From: Verrucomicrobiota bacterium
Lineage (GTDB): Bacteria; Verrucomicrobiota; Verrucomicrobiia; Palsa-1439
Assembly (NCBI GenBank): GCA_016871575.1
Contig: VHCW01000010.1
Location: forward strand, 1-64,000
Reading direction: 5' to 3'
DNA length: 64,000 nucleotides
Below, piece by piece: positions 1 through 6,711 of the stretch (the stretch's first letter is position 1; every line of letters begins with the position of its first letter). Below the pieces are notes generated by a model. It did no database searches and was not told the DNA's origin. It was given only the letters and a program-made list of their open reading frames with translations. The translations under genes were made by a program, and so were the position numbers.

Positions 1-251
1 TGGCCCGCTTCATCGAAACGGATGCCGCGCGAGAACGCCAGGGGCAACGCCGCCCACATCCGGACCAGCGGCGGATGTTCGGTGTCAATCCGGAAGTCGC
101 GCTTGGTCAGCGCCGTGTACCCGGCGGTCAGATGTTGCGGCTCGTCCCATGTGGCCGACTCGCGGGTGTAGCTGAAAAGAGACAACCCGATAAACACCGC
201 CACAAAGGCAACAAGCACAATGGCGATGCGGCTGCGTTCGGAAAGTTTCAT
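1..251 (-). CDS. GT39/ArnT-like membrane glycosyltransferase, N-terminal part
   Basis: The gene starts at 251 on the minus strand and runs off the left edge, so only 83 residues are visible. A hydrophobic segment (about residues 8-27) is followed by TWDEPQHL (35-42), a downstream DFR, and EHPPLVRMWAALPLA (58-72). This order, an Asp-Glu pair in the first extracytoplasmic loop and then an EHPPL motif, is typical of the PMT/ArnT (GT39, GT-C fold) family. These enzymes move a sugar from a polyprenyl-phosphate donor to a protein or lipid at the membrane. Acceptor and donor cannot be told from this fragment. A TACAAT hexamer lies about 10 bases upstream of the ATG, so the leader may be very short. 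Confidence 0.7.
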   Translation of the reverse strand, partial: MKLSERSRIAIVLVAFVAVFIGLSLFSYTRESATWDEPQHLTAGYTALTKRDFRIDTEHPPLVRMWAALPLAFSRGIRFDEAG

Positions 252-296
252 CGGCACGGATTGTAGCGGAAGCACCGTTGCACCGCCAGCGTGAAA

Positions 297-358
297 GTAC
301 TCCTCACGCTCCGCGTGAGGTTCGTCCTCGCAACCATCACGCGGAGCGTGATGAGTAC
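297..358. repeat. Inverted pair of REP-like palindromes (family A)
   Basis: A GTAC head (297-300) is followed by the hairpin CCTCACGC-TCC-GCGTGAGG (302-320). An inverted copy lies at 335-358 with stem CATCACGC/GCGTGATG and the same GTAC head at its outer edge. The two stems differ by a paired C-G to A-T change that keeps the hairpin intact. A short head plus hairpin, arranged as an inverted pair, matches REP elements organised as BIMEs. It lies between two divergent genes. Confidence 0.75.
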
Positions 359-467
359 TCTCTAGTTCGGCGCAGGTTTCCGACCGCGCCGCTTCGCCTG
401 ACCGTGAGGTCTCCTTCCCCACCTACTATCTGCCACCTACTGTTCCCGACTCTTCTTCCGCCGGTGC

Positions 468-495
468 TTGACTCGGTGGGGCGACGTTGTACCAT
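468..495 (+). promoter_or_regulatory. Possible sigma-70-type promoter for the csgG-like gene
   Basis: TTGACT (468-473) and TACCAT (490-495) are separated by 16 bases and lie about 32 bases before the ATG at 528. The -35 match is good and the -10 match is weak, so this is a tentative call. Confidence 0.35.
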
Positions 496-527
496 TGATG
501 GTAACAAAACCAAGAAGGAGTCAGATC

Positions 528-1436
528 ATGAATGGTCGCACATTGTTGGTGGCAGGTTTGAGCGTGATAGTGGTCGCGTCCTCGGCGTTCGGGGCGAGCT
601 TGAAGAAGACGGTGGCCGTGTCCCGTTTCGAGAACAGGACTTCGTGGAAAGGTCAGATGACGCTCGACGACGGGATGGCCGATCAATTGACGGATGCGTT
701 GATCAAGAGCGGCGAGTTCACCGTGCTGGAGCGCCAGACGCTCGGCGATGTGATGGCCGAACAGGACCTCGCTGCCAGCGGACGCGCCGCCAAGTCGCAA
801 ACCGCGCAGACCGGCAAAATCACCAGCGCGCAGATTCTCATCAAGGGATCTGTCACCGAGTTTGAAAACAAAAGCTCCGGCAGCGGCACCGGCATCGGCA
901 TTGGCGGCGTGCGTCTCGCCAACAAACGCGAGGAAGCGCACGTGGGATTGATCATCCGCCTCATTGACAGCACCACCGGCCAAGTGCTCGATTCCCACCG
1001 CGTCGAGGGAAAAGCCACCGCGGGCGGCATGGGCGTCGGCGTGTCGGTGGGCATCGTGGACTTCGGGACGCAAGGTTTCAGCAAGACCCCGCTGGGCAAG
1101 GCGACCCAGCTCGCCATTGACAACGCCGTGGCCTATATCTCCGGTAAACTCAAGAACGTGCCCTACCAGGGAGCCATCATCCGGGTCAGCGGCGACGACA
1201 TTTACATCAACGCCGGGGAACGCAATGGTTGTACGGTGGGCGAGACGTTCACCGTGTTCAGCGTTGGCGAGGCGTTGGTGGATCCAACCACCGGCGAGAA
1301 GCTCGGCTCGGAAGAGAAGAAGAAGGGTCTCATCAAAGTATATGAAGTGCAGGAGAAATTCGCCAAGGCCAAACCGGAAGGCGCTCTCAACCCCGCCGCC
1401 GCGCAGGGCGACGTCATCCGCTCAGGAGGCAATTGA
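528..1436 (+). CDS. CsgG-family secreted protein
   Basis: 302 residues. ATG 528 is chosen over in-frame upstream codons because AAGGAG (515-520) sits 7 bases before it and a signal peptide begins directly (hydrophobic residues 5-20, likely cleavage near AFGA). The mature part has the CsgG-type pattern: a beta strand (VAVSRFEN), a helix with DGMADQLTDALIKSG, VLERQTLGDVMAEQ, and later ILIKGSVTEFE. CsgG of E. coli is the outer-membrane curli secretion channel. Broader family members are periplasmic or outer-membrane proteins of unknown role. There is no lipobox Cys here and no curli subunit nearby, so curli export is not supported. The next gene encodes a small lipoprotein and probably forms an operon with it. 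Confidence 0.75.
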   Translation: MNGRTLLVAGLSVIVVASSAFGASLKKTVAVSRFENRTSWKGQMTLDDGMADQLTDALIKSGEFTVLERQTLGDVMAEQDLAASGRAAKSQTAQTGKITSAQILIKGSVTEFENKSSGSGTGIGIGGVRLANKREEAHVGLIIRLIDSTTGQVLDSHRVEGKATAGGMGVGVSVGIVDFGTQGFSKTPLGKATQLAIDNAVAYISGKLKNVPYQGAIIRVSGDDIYINAGERNGCTVGETFTVFSVGEALVDPTTGEKLGSEEKKKGLIKVYEVQEKFAKAKPEGALNPAAAQGDVIRSGGN

Positions 1437-1441
1437 TCCCC

Positions 1442-1630
1442 ATGACTACAATTCGCATGATTCTCTGTGTCGGCGTCGTCGCGTTGATGGCCGGCTGTGA
1501 AAGCGTCCACCAAGGCGCGCGGGATGTCGGCAGACCCGTCGGCAGCGTCAGCCGCCTGCCTGGTTCCGTGATGGAGGGCGCCGCCGAGGGCGTCGCCGGC
1601 AAGCCGACGCCAAATCCGTATAATCGCTGA
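1442..1630 (+). CDS. Small lipoprotein
   Basis: 62 residues. The N-terminus has a short hydrophobic stretch ending in the lipobox LMAGC (about residues 15-19), so Cys19 is a likely lipidation site. The rest is short, Gly/Ser/Val rich and without a recognisable domain. ATG 1442 lies 5 bases after the csgG-like stop and follows AGGAGG (1424-1429). A TTG at 1433 in the same frame is possible but sits too near the ribosome site. The pairing suggests a lipoprotein partner of the CsgG-like protein (inference). Confidence 0.65.
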   Translation: MTTIRMILCVGVVALMAGCESVHQGARDVGRPVGSVSRLPGSVMEGAAEGVAGKPTPNPYNR

Positions 1631-1671
1631 AATTTGTTGCCAGCCGCGACGGAAAAGGCCAAGATGCACAC

Positions 1672-2619
1672 ATGATGAAAACTTTCAGCCTTCTTCTGTT
1701 GTTCGCGGTGTCTGCTGTTGCTCAAAGCATTTCCATCCGCGAGACCGACGGCAAACTGCGAGTCGAAGCCGATGGCAAACTTTTCACCGAGTATCATTAC
1801 AAGGATGTTGCGCGTCCGTACCTGTATCCGGTCATCGGCCCCAGCGGCGCTTCGATGACGCGCGACTGGCCGATGAAGGACACGGGCAAAGATTCCACTG
1901 ATCATCCCCATCAGAAGGGACTGTTGTACGCGCACGGCAGTGTCAACGGCGTGGATTGCTGGTCGGAACAAAAAGAGTTCGGCAAGACCATTCACGAGAA
2001 GTTCCTGAAAAAAAGCCCGAATACGATTTCTTCGCGCAACAACTGGGTCGCGCAAGACGGCAAAGTGATGTGCGCCGATGAACGGACGCTCCGGTTCCAT
2101 GCGTCGGCCGACGCGCGGATGATTGATTACGAGATCACGCTCATCGCGTCGCAGGGCGACGTGACGTTCGGCGACACGAAGGAAGGCACGATGGCCATCC
2201 GTCTCGCGGAGACGATGAACCTTACCAAGACAGTGACAGACGGGAAGAAGAAAAAAAAAGCGCCCGGCGACGGCCGCATCGTCAACAGCGAAGGGCTGCG
2301 CGACGGTGAGACCTGGGGCAAACGCGCCAAATGGGTTGATTATTACGGGCCAGTGGACGGCAAGATTGTCGGCGTGGCCATGTTCGATCATCCCAAGAAT
2401 CCGTGCTACCCGACGTGGTGGCACGTGCGCGATTACGGCTTGTTTGCCGCCAACCCGTTTGGCGTGCATGATTTCGAGAAGAAACCCGCCGGCTCGGGCG
2501 ACATGAAGATCGCCGCCGGCAAGAGCGCGACGTTCCGCTACCGGTTCGTCTTCCACGATGGCGACGAGAAACAGGGGCGCGTTGCCGAACGTTATGGCGA
2601 GTTTGCCAAGACCAAATAA
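1672..2619 (+). CDS. DUF6807 (PmoA-like) family secreted protein
   Basis: 315 residues with a signal peptide ending near VSAVAQ (about residue 18). The body matches the DUF6807 family, often misnamed methane oxygenase PmoA: FTEYHYKDVARPYLYPVIGP, TDHPHQKGLLYAHGSVNG and WHVRDYGLFAANPFGVHDFE. The conserved HPHQKGL and the C-terminal YRFVFHDGD are typical. The enzymatic role of the family is not settled. Members sit beside Gfo/Idh/MocA oxidoreductases and sugar isomerase-like proteins, as here. A lysine run (about residues 191-195) interrupts a loop. ATG 1672 or ATG 1675 may be the start. Intracellular sugar chemistry is unlikely given the signal peptide. Confidence 0.75.
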   Translation: MMKTFSLLLLFAVSAVAQSISIRETDGKLRVEADGKLFTEYHYKDVARPYLYPVIGPSGASMTRDWPMKDTGKDSTDHPHQKGLLYAHGSVNGVDCWSEQKEFGKTIHEKFLKKSPNTISSRNNWVAQDGKVMCADERTLRFHASADARMIDYEITLIASQGDVTFGDTKEGTMAIRLAETMNLTKTVTDGKKKKKAPGDGRIVNSEGLRDGETWGKRAKWVDYYGPVDGKIVGVAMFDHPKNPCYPTWWHVRDYGLFAANPFGVHDFEKKPAGSGDMKIAAGKSATFRYRFVFHDGDEKQGRVAERYGEFAKTK

Positions 2620-2646
2620 ACCCCCGAAACAACGGAGAACAACAAG

Positions 2647-4203
2647 ATGAACACCATTATCAGCAGACGATCATTCCTCAGCGCGTCCATTACCGCGGCA
2701 GCCGCCTTCAGCGTCCCGCGCTGGACATGGGCCGCCCCCGCCGGCGCCAACAGCGACATCCGCGTCGCCGTGGTCGGAATCCGCGGCCGCGGCAAATCGC
2801 ACATCAGCGGTTTCAGCGGTTTGCCCGGCGTGCGCATCGTGGCGTTGTGCGACGTGGACTCGGACGAGCTTGCCAAGGGCGTGGCCAGTTTCGAGAAGAA
2901 GAACCAGAAGGTCCAAGGCTACACCGACATCCGAAAGCTGCTCGAAAACAAGGACATTGACGTCGTCAGCATCGCCACGCCGAACCATTGGCAGGCGCTG
3001 GCGACCATCTGGGCGTGCCAGGCCGGCAAGGACGTGTATGTCGAAAAACCCAGCTCCCACAACGTCTTCGAAGGACGTCAAGCTGTCCGCGCCGCCGAAA
3101 AATACAAACGCATCGTCCAGGCCGGCATGCAGTGCCGCTCCAGCATCGGCCTGCGCCAAGGCATCGAGTTCATCCGCAAAGGCGGCCTCGGCAAAGTTCT
3201 CGTCTCGCGCGGCCTCTGCTACAAACGCCGCGAAAGCATCGGCAAAACTTCCGGCCCGCAAGCCATTCCGCCCAGCGTTGACTACGATCTCTGGTGCGGT
3301 CCCGCGCCGAAAGATCCGCCCCGTCGAAACAGCAAGAACGGCCCCATCCACTATGATTGGCACTGGTTCTGGGCTTATGGCAACGGCGACATCGGCAACC
3401 AAGGCGTCCACCAGATGGACATCTGCCGCTGGGCGCTCGGCATCAACGAGCTTTCCCCGCGCGTCATCAGTATCGGCGGACGATTCGGCTACGAGGACGA
3501 CGCCGAAACGCCCAACACACAGATTGCGTACCACGACTACGACGGCACACCGTTGATCTTTGAAGTACGGGGACTACCCGAAAAGAGCGGCGCGAAGAAC
3601 ATGGACAAGTTCCTTGGCGCCTCCGTCGGCTGCGTCATCCATTGCGAGAACGGCTACATGACGATCCCCAGCTACAGTCAGGCCATCGTTTACGATAAAG
3701 ACGGCAAAGAAGTTCAGAAATTCCCAAGCGGTGGTGGCAGCGGCGGTAAGAAGGAAAAAGCCAAGAAGGAAAAGGGCAAGAAAGGCGATGCCGGCGCCGC
3801 CAGCGGCGTCGTGATGGACTTCGTCGAAGACAGCAACCACTTCGGCAACTTCATCCGCGCCGTCCGCAGCCGCAAAGTCGCCGACCAGGCCGGGCCGATC
3901 CTCCAAGGTCATCTCTCGGCCGGTCTCTGCCACACGGCGAACATCTCCTACCGCGTCGGCAAACAAGCCTCCCCCGGCCAAATCCTCGAACAAATCAAAG
4001 GCAACCGGGATGCCGCCGAGACCTTCGGCCGGTTCAAGGAGCACCTCGCCGCCAACGACGTCAACATTGACACGACCAAGGCCGTCATCGGCCCTTGGTT
4101 GAAGATGAACCCGAAGACCGAACGCTTCGACGACAACAAGGCCGCCAACGAACTGTTGACCCGCAAGTACCGCGCGCCATTCGTGGTGCCCGCAAAGGTC
4201 TAA
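2647..4203 (+). CDS. Gfo/Idh/MocA-family oxidoreductase with Tat signal
   Basis: 518 residues. SRRSFLSAS (about 6-14) and the following alanine-rich stretch form a twin-arginine signal, so the protein is exported folded with its nicotinamide cofactor. The Rossmann start is VAVVGIRGRGKSH (about 39-51). EKPSSHNVFEG (about 137-147) holds the family's EKP motif with the catalytic Lys. NQGVHQMDICRWALG is the conserved substrate-side helix. A Gly/Lys-rich insert (about 359-385) is unusual and resembles the lysine tails of sulfatases in this window. The stop overlaps the next start (TAATG). With its neighbours it may oxidise a sugar hydroxyl to a keto group (inference). Confidence 0.85.
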   Translation: MNTIISRRSFLSASITAAAAFSVPRWTWAAPAGANSDIRVAVVGIRGRGKSHISGFSGLPGVRIVALCDVDSDELAKGVASFEKKNQKVQGYTDIRKLLENKDIDVVSIATPNHWQALATIWACQAGKDVYVEKPSSHNVFEGRQAVRAAEKYKRIVQAGMQCRSSIGLRQGIEFIRKGGLGKVLVSRGLCYKRRESIGKTSGPQAIPPSVDYDLWCGPAPKDPPRRNSKNGPIHYDWHWFWAYGNGDIGNQGVHQMDICRWALGINELSPRVISIGGRFGYEDDAETPNTQIAYHDYDGTPLIFEVRGLPEKSGAKNMDKFLGASVGCVIHCENGYMTIPSYSQAIVYDKDGKEVQKFPSGGGSGGKKEKAKKEKGKKGDAGAASGVVMDFVEDSNHFGNFIRAVRSRKVADQAGPILQGHLSAGLCHTANISYRVGKQASPGQILEQIKGNRDAAETFGRFKEHLAANDVNIDTTKAVIGPWLKMNPKTERFDDNKAANELLTRKYRAPFVVPAKV

Positions 4204-5057
4204 TGAACCGACGACACTTCCTGAAGTGCGCCGGGGCGCTGGCCCTGGCGCCGGCGGCGCTCCACGCCGCCGCGCCGAAACGGAAACTCAAGCTCGGCCT
4301 GGTGACCTACAACGTCGCCGCCCAGTGGGACCTCGCGACCATCATCGAGAATTGCCGGCAGGCAAAGATCGAGGGCGTCGAGTTCCGCACCACGCACAAA
4401 CACGGCGTCGAACCGAGCCTCACCGCCGAGCAGCGGCGCGACGTGAAGAAACGTTGCGCCGACGGCGGTCTCGCCATCGTCGGCCTCGGATCGGTGTGCG
4501 AATTTCATTCCGCCGACCCGGCGGTCGTGAAGAAGCACATCGCCGACTGCGCCGACTTCGTGAAACTGGCCGCCGACATCGGCGCGCGCGGCGTCAAGGT
4601 CCGCCCGAACGGGCTGGTGAAGAACGTTCCGGAAGAGAAGACGCTCGCTCAAATCGGTGCGGCGTTGGTTGAATGCGGCAAGGTTGCCGCTGACCACGGC
4701 GTTGAAATCTGGCTCGAAGTCCACGGCAAGGATACGCAGGAGCCGACGCGCATCCGCGCCATCATGGACGCCTGCCCGAACAGGAGCGTCGGCGTCTGTT
4801 GGAACTCCAACGCTCCCGACGTGAAAGACGGCTCCGTGAAGTGGTCGTTCGACTTGTTGAAGGACCGTCTTCTCTCCTGCCACATCAACGACTTGAACAA
4901 CCCCAAGTATCCGTACCAGGAGTTGTTCGCGCTGATGCGCCGGCACGGCTACGACCGTTATACGTTGTGCGAGCACGGCAAGACTGTTCCCGCCGAGGAA
5001 GGCGTGGCATTCCTCAAGCAGTATCGCCAGCGTTGGCTCGAATTGGCTGGTGCGTGA
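4203..5057 (+). CDS. Sugar phosphate isomerase/epimerase-like TIM-barrel protein with Tat signal
   Basis: 284 residues. It begins with a twin-arginine-like signal, NRRHFLKCAGALALAPAALHA, then a xylose isomerase-like TIM barrel (AP_endonuc_2 family). Metal-binding positions typical of the family are suggested by EFR (about 63), ENGL-like RPNGL, WLEVHGKDT, CWNSN, SCHIND and LCEHG. The ATG overlaps the TAA of the oxidoreductase gene by one base, so the two are translationally coupled. Exported members near Gfo/Idh/MocA proteins have been linked to keto-glycoside cleavage. That role is inferred here. The gene ends in a GTGA overlap with thpR. Confidence 0.75.
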   Translation: MNRRHFLKCAGALALAPAALHAAAPKRKLKLGLVTYNVAAQWDLATIIENCRQAKIEGVEFRTTHKHGVEPSLTAEQRRDVKKRCADGGLAIVGLGSVCEFHSADPAVVKKHIADCADFVKLAADIGARGVKVRPNGLVKNVPEEKTLAQIGAALVECGKVAADHGVEIWLEVHGKDTQEPTRIRAIMDACPNRSVGVCWNSNAPDVKDGSVKWSFDLLKDRLLSCHINDLNNPKYPYQELFALMRRHGYDRYTLCEHGKTVPAEEGVAFLKQYRQRWLELAGA

Positions 5058-5626
5058 CCCGCGCTTTCATTGCCGTTGCACTGCCGGAGGAGTTGCGCGT
5101 TGCGCTGGGCGAAGTGCAGGCGCGGATGAAACGGGCGCATCTGGGCGTGAAGGTGTCGTGGGTGAAGATCGAGAATGTTCACCTGACGCTTCAGTTCCTC
5201 GGGTATGTTCCCGACGATAAGATACCCGGCATCTCGGCGGCATTGGGGCAAGTTTGCGCCGGTCATGAAGCGTTTCCAGTGCCCGTCGGCGGAGCAGGGG
5301 CATTCCCGAATGCCAACCGTCCCCGTGTGCTGTGGGTTGGTTGTCACGATGCGGATGCGCGCCTGAAACTGCTGGCGCGGGCGGTGCAGACGGCGATGCA
5401 GGAGTGCGGGTTCGATCCGGAACACCGCGAGTTTGCGGCGCATTTGACGCTGGGCAGGGTCAAGTTTCCGGAGCCGGACGCCGCGTTGACAAAACTGCTC
5501 GATTCACTTAGAGATTGCGCCTGCGGAACGCTTCGAGTGGATGCTTTGCATCTGTTCGAGAGCCAGTTGAATCCGCAAGGTTCGATTTACACCAAACTGT
5601 CGTCACACACATTGAAAGGAGATTGA
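5054..5626 (+). CDS. thpR: RNA 2',3'-cyclic phosphodiesterase (2H/LigT family)
   Basis: 190 residues, the usual size for ThpR. Two HxTL motifs are present, HLTLQFLG (about residues 40-47) and HLTLGRVK (about 131-138), which supply the two catalytic His residues of the 2H phosphoesterase fold. The family opens 2',3'-cyclic phosphates on RNA in the cytoplasm. The GTG start at 5054 gives [14 protein letters not shown], the standard N-terminus, and overlaps the previous stop as GTGA. Genes upstream encode exported proteins, so the operon link is probably positional only. recA follows after 2 bases. Confidence 0.85.
   Translation: MTRAFIAVALPEELRVALGEVQARMKRAHLGVKVSWVKIENVHLTLQFLGYVPDDKIPGISAALGQVCAGHEAFPVPVGGAGAFPNANRPRVLWVGCHDADARLKLLARAVQTAMQECGFDPEHREFAAHLTLGRVKFPEPDAALTKLLDSLRDCACGTLRVDALHLFESQLNPQGSIYTKLSSHTLKGD
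5616..5621 (+). promoter_or_regulatory. Strong ribosome binding site deciding the recA start
   Basis: AAGGAG lies 7 bases before ATG 5629. This selects the 358-residue RecA over the longer open frame that begins inside thpR. Confidence 0.8.
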
Positions 5627-5628
5627 TC

Positions 5629-6705
5629 ATGGCCGCCAAAGTTGAAGCCAAGGAAAAGGACGCCGCGAAATCATCGGCTGCGCTCAAGGACAAGAATCTG
5701 CAAGCCGCTGTCGCCGCCATTCAGAAACAATACGGCGAAGGCGCCATTATGCGGCTCGGCGCGGAGCAATCGCACGTCAACATCGCCGTCATCCCCACCG
5801 GCGCGCTCTCGCTCGACCTCGCCCTCGGCGTCGGCGGCCTGCCGCGTGGCCGCGTCGTTGAACTGTACGGCCCCGAAAGCGGCGGCAAAACCACGCTCTG
5901 CCTCAGCGTCATCGCCAACGCCCAGCGTGCCGGCGGTCTCGCGGCGATGATTGATGTCGAGCATGCGCTCGATCCCGCCTACGCCCGTCGCATCGGCGTG
6001 AACCTCGACGACCTGCTCGTCAGCCAGCCCGATGGCGGCGAGGAAGCGCTCACCGTCGCTGAGACGCTCATCCGCAGCAATGCCGTGGACGTGCTTGTCG
6101 TTGACTCCGTTGCCGCCCTTGTGCCGCGCCAGGAACTCGAAGGCCAGATGGGCGACGCCACCGTCGGCGCGCAAGCCCGCCTGATGAGCCAGGCGCTCCG
6201 CAAACTCACCGCGGCCATTCACAAGGCCAAGACCTGTTGCATTTTCACGAACCAGATCCGCGAAAAGATCGGCGTCATGTTCGGCAACCCCGAAACCACG
6301 CCCGGCGGCCGCGCGTTGAAATTCTACGCCAGCGTCCGCGTGGACTTGCGCCGCGTCAACGTCGTCAAGGACAGCGCCGGCAAGGTGCTCGGCAGTCACG
6401 TCCGCGCCAAGGTCGTCAAGAACAAGGTTGCGCCGCCGTTTGCCGAGGCCGAGTTCGACATCATGTACGATTGCGGCATCTCGAAGGAAGGCTCCGTGAT
6501 TGACGTGGCCGGCGATCTCGGCGTGCTGGAGAAGAGGGGCGCGTGGCTCGGCTTCGAGGGCCAGCAACTCGGCCAGGGCCGCGAAGCGACAAAAGATTAT
6601 CTCCGCGAGAATCCCGCCGTGCTGGAAAAAATCATCGCCACCGTGAAACAGAAGGCCGCCGAAGGCGCCATCGTCGGCAAACGCATCGGCGGTTCGGAAG
6701 ACTAG
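5629..6705 (+). CDS. recA: Recombinase RecA
   Basis: 358 residues, the normal RecA length. The Walker A motif is GPESGGKTT (81-89), where E. coli has Ser at the second variable site, still fitting GxxxxGKT. MAW-type DNA-binding loops are visible: L1 around [12 protein letters not shown] and L2 around [21 protein letters not shown]. Walker B lies in [12 protein letters not shown]. The enzyme forms ATP-dependent filaments on single-stranded DNA for strand exchange and stimulates LexA cleavage. No obvious SOS box was recognised before it. The gene is 2 bases after thpR and 6 bases before alaS. Confidence 0.97.
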   Translation: MAAKVEAKEKDAAKSSAALKDKNLQAAVAAIQKQYGEGAIMRLGAEQSHVNIAVIPTGALSLDLALGVGGLPRGRVVELYGPESGGKTTLCLSVIANAQRAGGLAAMIDVEHALDPAYARRIGVNLDDLLVSQPDGGEEALTVAETLIRSNAVDVLVVDSVAALVPRQELEGQMGDATVGAQARLMSQALRKLTAAIHKAKTCCIFTNQIREKIGVMFGNPETTPGGRALKFYASVRVDLRRVNVVKDSAGKVLGSHVRAKVVKNKVAPPFAEAEFDIMYDCGISKEGSVIDVAGDLGVLEKRGAWLGFEGQQLGQGREATKDYLRENPAVLEKIIATVKQKAAEGAIVGKRIGGSED

Positions 6706-6711
6706 TCTGAC

